Below are positions 42,741 to 55,202 of a DNA stretch of 64,000 nucleotides, in pieces. The position numbers were made by a program, and so were the translations under genes. This DNA comes from Zygnema cylindricum (Eukaryota; Streptophyta; Zygnematophyceae; Zygnematales; Zygnemataceae). Each line of letters starts with the position of its first letter. Within the stretch, counting starts at the first letter, position 1. The stretch covers positions 62,001 through 126,000 of the forward strand of contig JBBHKE010002026.1 in the NCBI GenBank assembly GCA_037447655.1, in the 5' to 3' direction. A model generated the notes under the pieces. The model was not told the origin of the DNA and made no database searches. It worked only from the letters and a program-made list of their open reading frames with translations.

Positions 42741-43242
42741 CAGCCATATAATGCCCTGGTTTCTTACACGAATGACACAACCCCTTGGGAGCCTTTAGTC
42801 CCGACTCATCAGACTGATTTTTTTGCCACCCCCCTCTGTAGTTTCTGACCTGTTTTCTAGATTCCTTCTTCCTCTAATCAGTCTATGCTATCAAGCCTTG
42901 CCCACTCTTTCCTTACTTTTAGATCTGTATTATATTCTCTCAAACAAGAGTCATCCCTACCACAGAATTCCAAATCCACCTTGATTCCTGCAAGTCATGT
43001 ACTCAGTTAACTATACTCTTGAACTCATCAGATAACTTCATGAGCAAGCAGTTAACCTTTTCTTTTTCAATTTCTAATTTTTTAACACTCTCTAGTTCTA
43101 TCAAAAGTGTTGCGAGCTCATTACAAAAGTCCAATATCTTCCACCCTTTGTATACATATGCATCTATTTTTTGATCAGCCAAATGTTGTTGTTGAATTTT
43201 ACCACTTTGGTACATCTCTATGAGAGCCACCCATATGTCAGA
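42741..43242 (-). pseudogene. Copia H/N gag, C-terminal half
   Basis: A relic of the CCHC knuckle lies near 42790-42750. The gag block IWVALIEMYQSGKIQQQHLA, DAYVYKGWKILDFCNELATL, VNCLLMKLSDEFKSIVN is at 43230-43003. At 43243 it is cut by the LTR of element I/M. The N-terminal half resumes at 58883, so the two are one gene split by a ~15.6-kb nested insertion. Confidence 0.85.
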
Positions 43243-44176
43243 TGTAACTCTGAGACCTCTATAGGTCCCCAGAGTAGGCCGCTCACACGAAGCCTTTAGG
43301 ATAAAACTGACCCCTTTGTGTTTCAGCAAGAATAGTTGTCACCCTGAAAAAAAAACACTCTGACCACCTTCACCCCAATAAAGGCAAGACACCTTTGAGT
43401 CGTTAGCAAAAAGAATCTTCGAATTTGCTCCCCTAAGAAGTAAGTTATGGGTGGTCAAAAATGACCTTTATATTTTCAAGCTCTCCTAGAGAGAGGTACC
43501 TCAATATCACTAAGTCTTGGTCTGCCTACTCATGACTACCTACTACTAAACCCTAAACCAATAAGAACACTATATAGTAAAAGAAGGTACAATAGGGGAT
43601 GTACTTATTGTACGTCTATTGTAGGACATAGTCTACAAGGTAACACCTCTCAAATTGGGAGCCATGGTTCCTCCTCCCATCTTCTAGGGTATCAAATAAT
43701 GCGGCGCCACGTGGCACCGCGTGACGCTATCTCCTAATGCCGCCAAAATCTCACTTCGAGTGGCGGCTATAATGGTGGCCGTCCGATCAAAACATATTTT
43801 ACACGGTTCAAAGTCGCGTACGTGTATGAATTGTTCGTCTTCGTTAGTTTGGTGTAAATTAATCATTTTGTTAATGTTTATATATTTTCCAAATCCGTCA
43901 CGTGTATCGTTTCGTTGGGCCTTAATGGTTATGGCGCCCGGCTATAGAATATTTAGAGGTCGCATGTACAAATCTGGACTTGGGCAACATTTTGGTAAAA
44001 TATCATCTACTTCAAAATTTGCCACTTTCTAAATATGGCGGTTGCAATGGCGTGCCTTTGATCCTCAATCTCTCTCTTTAAAGTATAACTAAAATAGAGA
44101 AGTGAAATATTAATTACATCTTTTAAACAATTTATTTTAGACCAAGAAAATACTAAAAGAACCATTAAATTCTACA
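43243..44176 (-). repeat. 3' LTR of copia I/M
   Basis: Starts tgtaactctgagacctc, ends attctaca. Matches the LTR at 57958-58882 in sequence and nearly in length (934 and 925 bp). The right side abuts the reversed polypurine tract ctctccttattttctag. The left side cuts gag of H/N. Confidence 0.88.
43915..43990 (+). other. tRNA-like module antisense within I/M 3' LTR
   Basis: Ccttaatggttatggcgcc (43920-43938, A-box-like) and tgtacaaatctgg (B-box-like) at tRNA-gene spacing. The partner LTR at 58671-58681 keeps the exact B-box ggttcaaatcc. Confidence 0.5.
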
Positions 44177-45805
44177 CTCTCCTTATTTTCTAGTCACTCT
44201 TTAATTTCAGACCACATTTCTCCCTACAAAGAATTAGCTTAGGGGAAGGCACAGGTTTGGTCATCATGCTTGCTACCATCTCGCTATCTAGTCTATACTC
44301 TAAACTGATTATTGTGTTTTCTACCTTCTCACTAACAAAGCTAAGTCTTATGTCCATGTGTTACGATTTAAAATGATGTTTAGGATTGGCAGCAACAGCA
44401 ATTGCTACTTGATTATCACAAAATATTTTTTGCACACAACTCTTAAGGTGACCAAGCTCACCAAGCAAAGACTTGACCCACATCAATTCATTTACGGCAG
44501 AGCAAGAGGCTATATACTCGGCCTCCATGGTGGACTGAGCAATAACCTTTTTTTGTTTGCTACTCCACCAACAAGCCCCATCACCCACATACAATACATA
44601 TCCAGAAGTACATCTCCTCATCGGAGCATCACCATAACCGGCATCACTCTAAGTAGTGATGTCAGTATTCCCTCTACCCAAATGCAACCATATATCGCTA
44701 GTTCCTATCAAATATCTAAGGACTCTCTTAGTTGCCTCCTAATCTTTGTTAGTGGGAGCATTTAGACTTATACTCATCACTCTTACAGCTGCATCCAAAT
44801 CCGGTCGGGTACAATTCATAAAATAGATTAGGATTCCCACTACTTGCCTCTAAAAAATAGTCTACATGAACTTCTGTTCTTCCGGACCTAATTTCTCGTT
44901 TAAGATTATGACTCCTTCTTCCACACTCCCCTCACTTCTTGTCTTCAACTCCATTAGAGTTGTACAACTATTAGCCTTATCCATCTGAAACTTTTCCAAC
45001 ATGTTCCCTATTTCTTCATTTTGAGTTATTCTTATAATCTTTCTTTCTCGGTCTCTTTCTACTTAAATTCCAAAAATATATCTTGCCTCCCCCATATCCT
45101 TCATCTCACATCTCCCTTTAAGATTTGTTTTCAGTTATTAATTTTGTCCATTGATTTACTTAAAACAAGCAAATCATCAACATAAATTGCAATAATATTA
45201 ATACCTTCCTCATCTTCAAAAACATAGATTTAGTAATCTGAGGTAATTCGGATTTATCCCAGACTGGTAAGAAACTCATCAAGCTTCTTATTCCACTGTC
45301 GGGCGCATGTTTCAAACCTTAAAGAGAATTATTCAGCCAGCATACCTTACTCTCCTCTCCTTGCTCCACAAATCCTTCGGGTTGTCGCATGAAGATCTCC
45401 TCTAAAAATTCTCCATGCAAAAAGGTTGTGTTGATGTCCATCTAGTGCACCTCCATGTCTTCCGCTGCTACCAAACTGAGAAGTATGCGGACGGAGGGAT
45501 ATCTGACGACCGAACAAAGGTTTCCTCGTAGTCGATTCGCTATTTCTATGGGAATCCTTTAGCCACTAACCGGGCCTTGTAGCGCTCAATGGTGTTATCT
45601 CGGTTCAGTTTTAGTTTGAACACCAACTTACAATCGATTGGTTTTCGGTTAGGTGGACAATACACCAACTCCCAAGTATCGGCTGCCATAATTGAGGTCA
45701 TCTCCTCATTGATGGTTGTCTTCCACTGGTTCCTCTCTAGACAATTCATCTCCTCTTCCTAAGTCTGAGGTTCATCCGGATGAGATAGTTTTGTTACCTT
45801 GTTAT
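44177..45805 (-). pseudogene. Copia I/M RNase H and reverse transcriptase, broken
   Basis: RNase H at 44650-44210: MRRCTSGYVLYVGDGACWWS, AQSTMEAEYIASCSAVNELMWVKSLLGEL, FCDNQVAIAVAANPKHHFKS (core acids kept). RT is decayed between 44700 and 45540, with YVDD-region relics near 45170. The N-terminal palm at 45749-45546 has NQWKTTINEEMTSIMAADTWELV and RYKARLVAKGFP. Many frameshifts and stops make it inactive. The frame is interrupted upstream at 45805 by an inserted LTR. Confidence 0.87.
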
Positions 45806-46647
45806 TGTTGTTTTTAGAAAGCTTTAGTCCTCTCTATGCCTCAGCTGTGAGGGAGAGAGAGCTATTCAGGACTTAAGTTTTTTTTGGTTGAGTTCGGTTC
45901 AGTACTTACCAAAATTAGTGTGACAGTGAAGTTGGGAGTTCACGGTTCATTCACACTTGGGACACGCGTCGTCACTTGAGAGAAATGCGTGAGTATGTCC
46001 TCCGTGGACGTACGAAAATTCGGCAAGACCACGGGAATTTGTGAAGTCAGTTCTACGGTGCCAAATCCTCTAATCGGATGGTTGACAGCCGCCGCCAACA
46101 AATATTGACGAGGCGTGACTAGATCTCTATCAATTTACGTTGTCTGAACTTCAGTGTAAATATTTGGTAGAACGAATTTTGTTTGTAGTGAATTAGTTGT
46201 TTAGTGTTGAGAATGTGGATTATGACATAACTTCAGTACACAGGTATACTCACAGTATTTGTTGTGTTAGAATGTTAGATGTACGGCTGGAATGCCTCCG
46301 TACTGCTTAGTGTAGTTTCGGTGTATAGAAATAGGACTTAGTGAATTTGATTCATTAGGAACAAATGATATGAAAACTGTACACTCAGTTTTATGTAATT
46401 TCTTTTCTGCATATCTCACAAATCTGTAAGCGGAATTCATTGATATTTTGTGTGTGTGTTTCATTTTATGATATATACACTGTCCCACTTTTTAAGGACC
46501 ATTGGAGCGTTTTTCTGAAAGTTATAGTCTGTCAAAGTTGTTGTTCAGCCATCAATATTTGTGGAAGCTTCCTCTTTTGATTTGTTATACGATGACTACT
46601 GCTGCATCTTCTTCAACTTCAGTGCCAGCAGTTGTCTCAAAAAAACA
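45806..46647 (+). mobile_element. Solo LTR of the second copia lineage
   Basis: Starts tgttgtttttagaaagc and ends tcaaaaaaaca within the I/M pol linker. Flanks gttat (45801-45805) and attat (46648-46652) are a near-perfect target duplication. Intact relatives read ...ccttgttattaacctg at the empty site. The near-terminal atgactactgctgcatcttc equals the gag start region that this lineage also keeps inside its LTR. Hairpin tacggctggaatgcctccgta at about 46271. Confidence 0.82.
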
Positions 46648-48717
46648 ATTATTAACCTGTTTTTCTTGCAACCTTTTGCTACATCTCCTTCCTCCCTCAA
46701 AATCTGTGGCAGGAATAGATGGTTCCCGTGGGTTTTTTCGAACAATCTCGGCTTCTCCCCTGTCTGTCGATTCCGAATCGATTTCCACCACGTCTTCCGC
46801 TTCAGGTAGAGATGTCACTAGAATTTACACGGCCAAGTCCTTCTCGGTCTGATTTTTACGTGTGAGAATGTCATCTCCTTTGAAACCAGGATAGTAAGGA
46901 AGCTCAAAGTCATCGGAATTTTCTGACTCAAATCTGATTTTTACTGACTTTGTATACTTGAAGGGATCCACAGACTTTCCTTCATCTATAACAACTAGAT
47001 ATTTTACTAAGATTATATCTTCCCTTTTTAGATCATAAACTCTGTATCCTTTTACATCCTCATCGTATCCTAATAAGTACCCGGATTTTCCTTTAAAATC
47101 AAGCTTCCAATTAGATCGATCAGTATCTAGACTGAACACTTGAATGTTAAAAGCCTGTAAGTGAGATATGCCTAGTTTTTGGTCGGTCCATCTCTCATCG
47201 GGTATTTGGCCATTTACAGCTGAAGTAAGAACTCTATTTTTGAGGTAATTAGCATATTTCATTGCTTCGACCCTAAACCTTTTTCCTATCTTCTTATCCG
47301 ACAACATACTTCTAGCATTGTCACTTAGTGCTCTATTTAATCTTTCAGCTACCCCATTGTGATCCGGGTTTTTTGGAACTCTCTTTTGGTGTTGGACTCC
47401 ATCATCCCTCAAAAAATCCTCAAACTCGTTAGAGGTATACTCTCCACCAGTGACACTCCTTACTCTCTTGAAAAGATTTCATGGAGTTTTTCACTCCTTG
47501 CTTTATATTGTCTAAAACATTCCTGAGCCTCTGAATTATATTTCAAGAAATACACCATGGAATACCGAGACCAATCATCAGTGATAGTCATCATAAATCT
47601 CTTTCCCCCGGGTAAAGGCACTTTGGCCGGTCCCCATATATCTGTGTGCACTAAATCTAGAATCTTTTCTCCATGATAGGTGGTTGTTTTTGGAAAGGGT
47701 AACCTGTGTGCTTTGCCTTGAGCACATCCACTACAGTCACTTAGATTCTCACTCTCACCAAACTGAATCCCTTCCACTACTCCCATCTTTTTCATCTCTC
47801 TTAACTTATCTAGATTCACATGCCCAAGCCTCTTATGCCACAAGATTATATCATGAACACCAACATAATAAATTTTCTTCTTTTCATTGCTTAAAATCAG
47901 CCCAAACATCCCTTGGCTACCTTTTTCAGCAATGAAATAGATTTCCTCCTCAAAACTAACAGTAAAGACTCTTTTCCTAGTGCTAGTATCAAAACCCTTA
48001 TCATCTAATACTGATGTAGAGATGAGGCTTTTGTTCAGCTCTAGAATAAACTACACATCGGAGAATGTAACTATGGATGTTTTTCATTCTACTAACACTT
48101 TTAGATCTAACGATCCTACAAGAGTAGTAGTGACTATTCTCCCATCCCCGTACTCTATCTCTACGGTGGGAATCTTTCTTATCTTAATGAACAAGTGTTT
48201 ATCCTTACACATGTGCATGGAGGCACTTGAATTGCCAATCCAACCTGTTTCACTTTTCAAATCACCGAAAACACATTTCTGCTTTCGTGGAATTTCGACC
48301 TCGTTCTTCGCCTCCAACTCCTCATCCAATAGGATCTCATCGTCCTCATCCTCAGATTCCACCTCATGTACATGTGTCACAAGGGCCTTTTTCTTTCCTC
48401 TCGGGTTTCCACCTATCTGCCCCTCCTTTAACCGCAGTTCTTTTAACTTAGTACACTCCGCCATATAGTGCCCTGGTTTCTTACAAAAGTGGCACAAACC
48501 TTTAGGAGACTTTGGTCCGATCTCGTCGGTCTGAATTTTTTGCCCCCCCCCTCTCCATAATTTCCGACGGGTTTCCTAGATTCATTGTTCCTTCAATTGG
48601 TCCCAGCTGCCAAGGCTTGCCCACTCTTTCCTCCCCTTGGATCTCAATCGTATTCTCCCGAACGAGAATCATCCCTACAACTGTATTCCATATCCACCTT
48701 GAGTCCGACAAGTCTTG
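46648..48717 (-). pseudogene. Copia I/M integrase, protease and gag C-terminus
   Basis: Integrase C-terminal half at 47412-46825: NPDHNGVAERLNRALSDNAR (catalytic Glu kept), LKNRVLTSAVNGQIPDERW, FKGKSGYLLGYDEDVKGYRV. Core and zinc region at 47909-47460: LWHKRLGHVNLDKLREMKKM, CSGCAQGKAHRLPFPK, DLVHTDIWGPAKV (first Asp), MMTITDDWSRYSMVYF. Protease at about 48310-47950: WIGNSSASMHMCKDKHLFIK (D-S-G is N-S-S). Knuckle CHFCKKPGHYMAEC at 48497-48456 is intact. Gag resumes to 48717, where the LTR inserted at 48718 cuts it; its N-terminal part is at 57297-57957. Confidence 0.9.
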
Positions 48718-48757
48718 TGTTGGTTTTAAAAGTTAGTTTTGTGCGTGTGTGATATTT

Positions 48758-49817
48758 TGAAACTGTGAGACCCCCATAAGTCCTCAGAGTGGACAGCTTC
48801 TAAGAAGCCTCTAAGATAACCCTAACCCCTTTGTGTTTCAGCAAGAATAGTTGTCACCCTAGCAAAAAAAAACTATGAGCACCTTCATTCTTGTAAAGAA
48901 AAGACTCCCCTGAGTCGATAGCAAAAGGAATCTCTGAATTTGCTCCCCTGAGCAGTAAGTTAAGGAGGGTCAAAGTTGACCTTTTGTACGGAAGCTCTCT
49001 GAGAGAGAGGGTCCTATCTACCAATATTTCTAAGTCCTATCTCGCTGACAAACTCTATCTACTTATGTACGGAACTAATTATATTACACTTCTGTATATA
49101 AAAGTACTATTGCCGGTGTACTTTCTGTACGGAAACTGTACGACATGGCATAAAAGTCGACACATGTCATATCCGAGTCCGGTCCTGTAATCCTCGAGGA
49201 TGCCGCGATCCAACGTAATTTTGCCACGTATTATCCGATGTGGCGATGACCACAAACCGCCGAGATTCTCTTCCGCGATCTCCGCTTTCTTCTCGGTCGT
49301 CCAATTGAATGCAGATTTCAATTGAAGCCGTCATAAATACTTGCGCGGTATTTGTTTCGTTAAAGAAATAAATGCACGGAACTAGTTTCTTATACATACC
49401 GTAATCCGTACTTTTACATAACTGGATCTATGTATCCCGTAAACAATTGTAGTTAAATGAATTATCCTACTTAATAATATTTAAATAACTATCAAACCCT
49501 TTATTATATATCATAAGTCGTAGACTTCACGGTTAAGAATACCAGTTACCTTTCATTCCGTAGGTACCAGGATCAAATCCTAGTTTCGACATCTATCCTT
49601 TTAGTAAATAAACTATTATCAGTAAATAAACTAATCTATTACTTGTAAACCTCTGGATAGCCAAGGTAGCCATGGCTCTAGCTTCCACTCCAATTTCCCA
49701 GTGAATGCGACAAGTGTGGGAGTTCGAGAGAGAAGTTAGAGATAGACTACCTTAGCTTCTTTCTATATTTTAATTTAGACCTAGAAAATACTTAAAAAAT
49801 AACCATCATTTTCTACA
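48758..49817 (-). repeat. 3' LTR of K
   Basis: 1060 bp. Includes the reversed promoter block near 48965-49010 (ggtcaaagttgacc, ctctctgagagagag) and the tRNA-like module near 49515-49592 (exact ggatcaaatcc at 49570-49580). Abuts reversed polypurine tract cccttattttctagtc on the right. Confidence 0.9.
49515..49592 (+). other. tRNA-like module antisense within K 3' LTR
   Basis: Tagacttcacggttaagaat (A-box-like) and accaggatcaaatcctagt, a T-arm with a 4-5 bp stem around the loop. Orientation opposite to the LTR. Confidence 0.55.
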
Positions 49818-50262
49818 CTACCCTTATTTTCTAGTCAATCTATTATTTTAGACCACACTTCTCCTTGCAGAAAACTAGCTTAACGGAAGGCACAAGTTTG
49901 GTCATCATATCTGCTACCATCTTGCTATCTGGTCGGTACTCTAAACTGATTTTTTTGTTTTCTTCCTTCTCTGTAACAAAGCTGAGTCTAATGTCCATGT
50001 GTTTGGCTCTAAAATGATGTTTAAGATTGGTAGAAATAGCGATTGCTGCCTTATTATCACAAAAAAAAATCTGCACACCACTATTAAGGTGACCAAGCTC
50101 ACCAAGCAAAGACTTGACCCACATCAATTCTTTTACAGCAGAGCAAGAGGCCATATACTCAGCCTCCATGGTGGACTGAGCAATAACCTTTTGCTGTTTG
50201 CTACTCCAACAGCAAGCCCCATCACCCACATATAATACATATCCAGAAGTACATCTCCTCAT
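49818..50262 (-). pseudogene. Copia K RNase H
   Basis: The frame 50262-49843 (139 codons) reads MRRCTSGYVLYVGDGACCWS, AQSTMEAEYMASCSAVKELM, FFCDNKAAIAISTNLKHHFRAKHMDIRL and C-terminus EYRPDSKMVADMMTKLVPS. All core blocks are present. Its N-terminus is joined to RT through a stop near 50290. It degrades template RNA in the particle. This is the best preserved RNase H in the window. Confidence 0.9.
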
Positions 50263-50289
50263 CGGAGCATCACCATAACTAGCATCACT

Positions 50290-51393
50290 CTAGGTGGTGA
50301 TGTGAGTATTCTCCCCACCCAAATGAAACCATGGATCCCTAGCTCCTATCAAATATCTAATGACTCTCTTAGCTGCCTCCCTATCCCTCTTAGTGGGAGC
50401 ATTTAGACTTCTACTCAGCACTCCTACAGCTGCAGCTAAATCCGGCGGGGTACAATTCATAAAATAGATTAGACTTCCCACTACTTGCCTGTAAATAATA
50501 GTCTCCATGAACTTCTGATCTTCAGGAGATTATTTCTCGTCTAAGATTATGACTCCTTCTTTCTCACTCCCCTCACTTCCCTTCTTTAACTCCATGAGAG
50601 TTGTACAACTATTAGCTTTATCCATCTGAAATTTTTCAAACATGTTCCCTATTGCTTCTTTTTGAGTCAATCTTATAATCTTTCTTTTTCGGTCTCTCTC
50701 TTCTTCTATTCCCAAAATATATTTTGCTTCCCCCATATCCATCATTTCAAATCTCCCCTTAAGATCGGTTTTCAGTTTATTAATTTTCTCCATTGATTTA
50801 CTTAAAACAAGCAAATCATCAACATAAATTGCAATAAATATAACCCTTTCCTCATCTTCAAAAACATAGATTGAGTGATCTGAGCTGATCCGGATATATT
50901 CCAGACCGGTAAGGAACTAATCAAGCTTTTTTTTCCACTGTCGAGGCGCGTGTTTCATACCATAAAGAGATTTAATCAGTCGGCATACCTTACTCTCCTC
51001 TCCTTCCTCCACAAATCCTTCGGGTTGTCGCATGAAGATATCCTCTTCCAATTCTCCATGCAAAAAGGTTGTCTTGATGTCCATCTGATGCACCTCCATG
51101 TCTTCCGCTGCTGCAAGACTGAAAAGTATGCGGACGGAGGGAAATCTAACGACCGGGGCAAAGGTTTCCTCGAAGTCAATTCCCTCTTTTTGTGTAAATC
51201 CCTTTGCCACTAGTCTGGCCTTATAACGCTCAACTGTGTTATCTAGGTTCAGTTTTAATTTGAAAACCCACTTACAACCGATTGGTTTTCTGTTAGGTGG
51301 ACAATCCACCAGCTCCCAAGTATCGGCTGCCATAATTGAGGTCATCTCCTCATTGATGGCTGTCTTCCACTGGTTTCTTTCTCGGTAAGTCAT
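50290..51393 (-). pseudogene. Copia K reverse transcriptase
   Basis: The N-terminal frame 51393-50917 has TWELVDCPPNRKPIGCKWVF, RYKARLVAKGFTQKEGIDFE, ETFAPVVRFPSVRIL, HQMDIKTTFLHGELEEDIFM, and SLYGMKHAPRQW. A frame change near 50917 leads to IAIYVDDLLVL (about 50840-50805, active site intact), then FEMMDMGEAKYILGIEEERD and LTQKEAIGNMFEKFQ. At 50508-50290 IYRQVVGSLIYFMNCTPPDL. Two breaks only, so a fairly young copy. Confidence 0.92.
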
Positions 51394-52550
51394 CCCCTCT
51401 CAAAAAGTCTGAGGTTCATCTTGATGAGATAGTTTTATTACCTTGTTATTAACCTGTTTTTCTTGCAATCTTTTGCTAATTCTCCTTCCCCCCTCAAAAT
51501 CTGTGGCCGGAATAGATGGTTCTCGTGGGTTCTTTCAAACAATCTCGGCTTCTCCCCTGTCCCTTGATTCCGAATCAGTTTCCACCACGTCTTTCGCTTC
51601 GGGTAGAGTTGTCATTGGAGTTTTCGCAGCCGATTTCTTTTCGGTCTGATTTGTACCTGCAAGAATGTCATCTTCTCTTTAACCTGGATAGTTAGGAAGT
51701 TCAAAGTCATCGGAATTTTTGTGACTCAAATCTGATTTTTATTGACTTTGAATACTTGAAGGATCCACAGTCTTTCCTTTCATCCATAACTACTAGATGC
51801 TTTACTAAAATTATATCTTCCCTTTTTAGATCATAAACTCTATATCCTTTGACATCCTCATCATATCCTAATAAGTATCCCGGTTTTCCTTTAAGATCTA
51901 GCTTCCAATTAGATCGATCTGTATCTAGACTGAATACTTGACTACCGAAAACCTTTAAGTGAGATATGTTTGGTTTTTGGCCTGTCCATCTCTCGTAAGG
52001 TGTTTGATCTTTTATAGCTGAAGTAAGAACTCTATTTTTGAGGTAATTAGCACAGTTCATTGCTTCGGCCGAAAACCTTTTTCGTATCTTCTTATCCGAC
52101 GACATACTTCTAGCAGTATCACTAAGTGTCCTATTTAATCTTTCAACTACCCCATTCTGTTCCGGGTTTTCTGGATTTGTCTTTTGGTGTTGAACTCCAT
52201 CTTCCCTCAAAAAATCCTCAAACTGGTTACAAGTATACTCTCCACTATTATCACTACTTATTCTCTTGATTGGAGTTTCATGGAGTTTTTCACTCCGTGC
52301 TTTATATTGTCTAAAACAATCCTGAGCTTCTGACTTGTTTTTCAAAAAATACACCCTGGAATATCGAAACCAATCATCAGTGATAGTCATTATAAATCTT
52401 TTTCCCCCCGGTGAAGGCACTTTGGTCGGTCCCCAAATATCTGTGTGTACTAAATCTAGAATTTTTCCTACCTTATAGGTGGTTATTTTGGGAAAGGGTA
52501 ATCTGTGTACTTTACCTTGAGCACATCCACTACAATCACTTATATTATCA
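51394..52550 (-). pseudogene. Copia K integrase, main part
   Basis: The frame 52570-51707 covers the zinc-region Cys pair CSGCAQGKVHRLPFPK, DLVHTDIWGPTKV (first Asp), MTITDDWFRYSRVYFLKN, ISSDNSGEYTCNQF (second Asp), NPEQNGVVERLNRTLSD (Glu), and the C-terminal LKVFGSQVFSLDTDRSNWKL...GYLLGYDEDVKGY. The linker to RT (51394-51700) is rich in acidic residues and ends PREPSIPATDFEGG. All three catalytic acids are present. The zinc-region histidines lie across the inserted LTR, at 53579-53760. Confidence 0.92.
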
Positions 52551-53578
52551 TGCAATTCTAAGTCCTCCATTGGACTTTAGAATACAGGAATCCTCTAGAT
52601 AGATTTAACTAACCCACTTCAAGCCACAACCACTGCTGTCCAAGAAGGCAAACTGAAAATTTGAATGCTTCTTTGTGCAGCCTTGACTCCCTTGAGTCCG
52701 TAGCAAAAAGAACCACTAAAAACGGCAAACCAGCCGATAAGTTATAAGCCGGCAAAAATGCCAATTTATAGAACCTCTAAAAGAGAGAGAAAATCATCTA
52801 CCAGATTTTTCTAGGTCCTAGCTCCCTCTCACAACCCCTATCTACTAACTGTACGAACCAATCAGAATACTGTACAGTACATAAAATTAATATTGCCGAT
52901 GTACTTTTTGTACGACCTTTGTACGACAAGGCAATTAAGCGGATGCGTGTCAATTTTCCACTCGTTTGTACGGTCCTCGGAATTCCCGCGACCGAATGTT
53001 ATTTCTCCATGTGGCACCAAATCATGCCACGTCACTAAATGCCAAAGTGACCATTCTGGGATTTCGGCGATGATGTGCGCCGTTGGATTTGACTCGAAAT
53101 ACAATCTCAGCCGTTGTAAATACTTGAGCAATATTCGTTTCGCTGTCGAAACAAAAATGCGCGGTATCCGCTTCAAAGTAGTATCATACTTCGTACTTTA
53201 TAAAACTATATCTATGCATGCCGTATAGAGTTTCAGTTGTTCCCTCCGAAATAAATATACATTTATCACATACTATAGCATTTAGCATTGGTCCTAGTCT
53301 TATATGATAAAGCTAACCGCTATCGGCCAACTTGACAAAGGGCAGGTACTGGGATCAAATCCCGGGTCCATCAGGTATATTTTTAGTAACCTACTAAAAA
53401 TAATTGCATGTTGAACTAAGGCGGCCATGGATCAACCACCCTCTCTATCCTTCAGTAACTACAACAAGTATGGGGGCTAGAGAGAGGAGGTGGAGGCAGG
53501 CTGTCCATCCTTTTCTTTTCTTTTTATACTAACATATTTAAACCTAGAAAATACTATAGAAATCTATTAATTTCAACA
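52551..53578 (-). mobile_element. Solo LTR inside K integrase
   Basis: Starts tgcaattctaag and ends atttcaaca; minus orientation (LTR start TGTTGAAATTAATAG). Perfect target duplication tatca at 52546-52550 and 53579-53583. 1028 bp. Contains a tRNA-like module at 53290-53372 with gggatcaaatccc (53351-53363) and an A-box-like tagtcttatatgataaagct. Same broad family as the LTRs of E1 but diverged. Produced by recombination between the two LTRs of a former full element. Confidence 0.92.
53290..53372 (+). other. tRNA-like module antisense within solo LTR
   Basis: T-arm ctgggatcaaatcccgg with a perfect stem of at least five pairs around the B-box, about 40 bases after the D-arm-like segment. No acceptor stem. 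Confidence 0.6.
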
Positions 53579-54110
53579 TATCACTCTCACTGAATTGAAT
53601 CCCTTCCACCACTCCATTCTTTTTCATCTCTCTTAACTTATCTAGATTCACATGCCCAAGCCTCTTATGCCACATCATAATATCATGAACACCAACATAA
53701 TAAAGCTTCTTTGTTTCATTACTTCAAATCATCCTAAACATCCCTTGGCTACCTTTCTCAGCAATGAAATAGACCTCCTCCTCAAAACTAGCAGTAAAGA
53801 CTCCTTCCCTAGTGCTAGTAAAAAAACCCATTTCAACTAATACAGATGTAGAGGTGAAGTTTATGTTCTGCTCCGAAATAATCAATACATCGGAGAATGC
53901 AACTATGGATGTCTTTCCTTCTACTAACACTTTCAGATCCACCGATCCTACAAGAGTAGTAGTGACTATCCTCCCATCCCTGTACTTTATCTCTACGGTG
54001 GGAATCTTTCTTATCTTAGTGAACATGTGCTTATCCTTACATATGTGCATGGAGGCACCTGAATCTATAATCCAGCATGCTTCACTTTTCAATCCACCGT
54101 AAGCACATTT
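53579..54110 (-). pseudogene. Copia K integrase N-terminus and protease
   Basis: The integrase zinc-region start (MMWHKRLGHVNLDKLREMKK frame) lies at 53700-53590. Protease frame 54092-53724: CWIIDSGASMHICKDKHMFT has the canonical active site D-S-G-A, then RKIPTVEIKYRDGRIVTTTL and VEGKTSIVAFSDVLII. Length and motif order match copia protease, which cuts Gag-Pol. Separation from the upstream gag knuckle is by stops near 54110. Confidence 0.9.
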
Positions 54111-55202
54111 CTACCTTCGTGGAATTTCGACCTCGTTTTTCGCCTCCAACTCCTCATCAAATAAGAGCTCATCGTCCTCGTCCTCGGATTCTACCGCATG
54201 TACTTGTGTCACAAGGGGCTTTTTCATTCCTCTCGGGGTTCTACCGGTCTCCCCCTCCTTTAACCAAAGCTTGGTAAGCTTAGTCCACTCTGCCATATAG
54301 TGCCCCGGTTTCTTGCAAAAATGACAAAAACCTTTGGGAGCCCTTGGTCCAAACTCGTTGGTTTGATTTTTCTGCTCCCTCCCCACAAAGTTTTCGACCT
54401 ATTTCCGGGAATCCTTGTTCCTCCAATCGGTCGCAGCTGCCAAACTTGCCCACTTTTTCTTCCCCTTTGGATCTTAATCGTATTCTCCCAAATGAGAATC
54501 ATCCCTACCATTGAGTTCCATATCCACCTTGAGTCCGGCAGGTTTTGCACACAGTTGACTATGTTCTCGAACTCATCGGATAACTTCATGAGTAAACAGT
54601 TAACCATTTCTTTTTCACTAAACTCTTTTCCCACACTCTCTAGCTCCTTCAAGAGTGTAGCAAGCTCATTGCAAATATCCAACATCTTCCCCCCTTTGTA
54701 TACATAATCCTTAACTTTCTCATTAGCCAACTGTTGTTGCTGAATCGTACCACTTCGATACATCTCTATGAGAGTCATCCAAAGATCGGATGCCCTTTCC
54801 GCTTGCAAATGAGGACATGTAAGCCCTTGAGTAAGATGGCGGAGGATGAAGTGTTTTGCCTCCATATTGTTGAAGTCCCAGGTATCACTATCATTCTCCT
54901 CGTTCCTTGCAATAGGTGACATGAATGTTGAACAAGTTGTTATTGGTGAGGTCTTCTCCTTCTCCGTTGCTTTGTCTACCACCTCTCTTTCCTTTGTCTC
55001 CTCCGTTGAAGATGGATTTGCTTTCTTTGTGAATCGGCTTCCTCCAAACCATAGAGGGATTCCAAGACTGGATGGACGCCCCACTCGTCCACTCACTATC
55101 CCCAAAAACCTTTTCTCGCATAGAGCTCCTATCATCATACTTTCCCAGTACATGAAGCCAGTTCCATAAAAGATGGGTACCCTGGAGGATGGGCCTATAA
55201 CG
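54111..55202 (-). pseudogene. Copia K gag
   Basis: The frame 55153-54260 (297 codons) reads FGGSRFTKKANPSSTEETKE, MSPIARNEENDSDTWDFNNM, AKHFILRHLTQGLTCPHLQA, MYRSGTIQQQQLANEKVKDY, MLDICNELATLLKELESVGK and VNCLLMKLSDEFENIVNCVQ. After a frameshift the knuckle reads CHFCKKPGHYMAEW, with the last Cys lost. The N-terminus runs back through the primer site into the LTR, where the expected start codon has been altered. Gag is UBN2-like and forms the particle. Confidence 0.9.
55189..55202 (-). promoter_or_regulatory. Primer-binding site of K
   Basis: Plus strand gatgggcctataacg just inside LTR base 55203, i.e. the half-tRNA(iMet) type site ggttatgggcccac with two changes. Confidence 0.7.

Noticed and set aside
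54846-55169. Plus-strand ORFs antisense to gag (also at 51443, 53812, 46502, 60632 minus)
   Set aside because: They recur opposite conserved gag, protease and linker segments because the sense strand is constrained; no start context or distinct motif.
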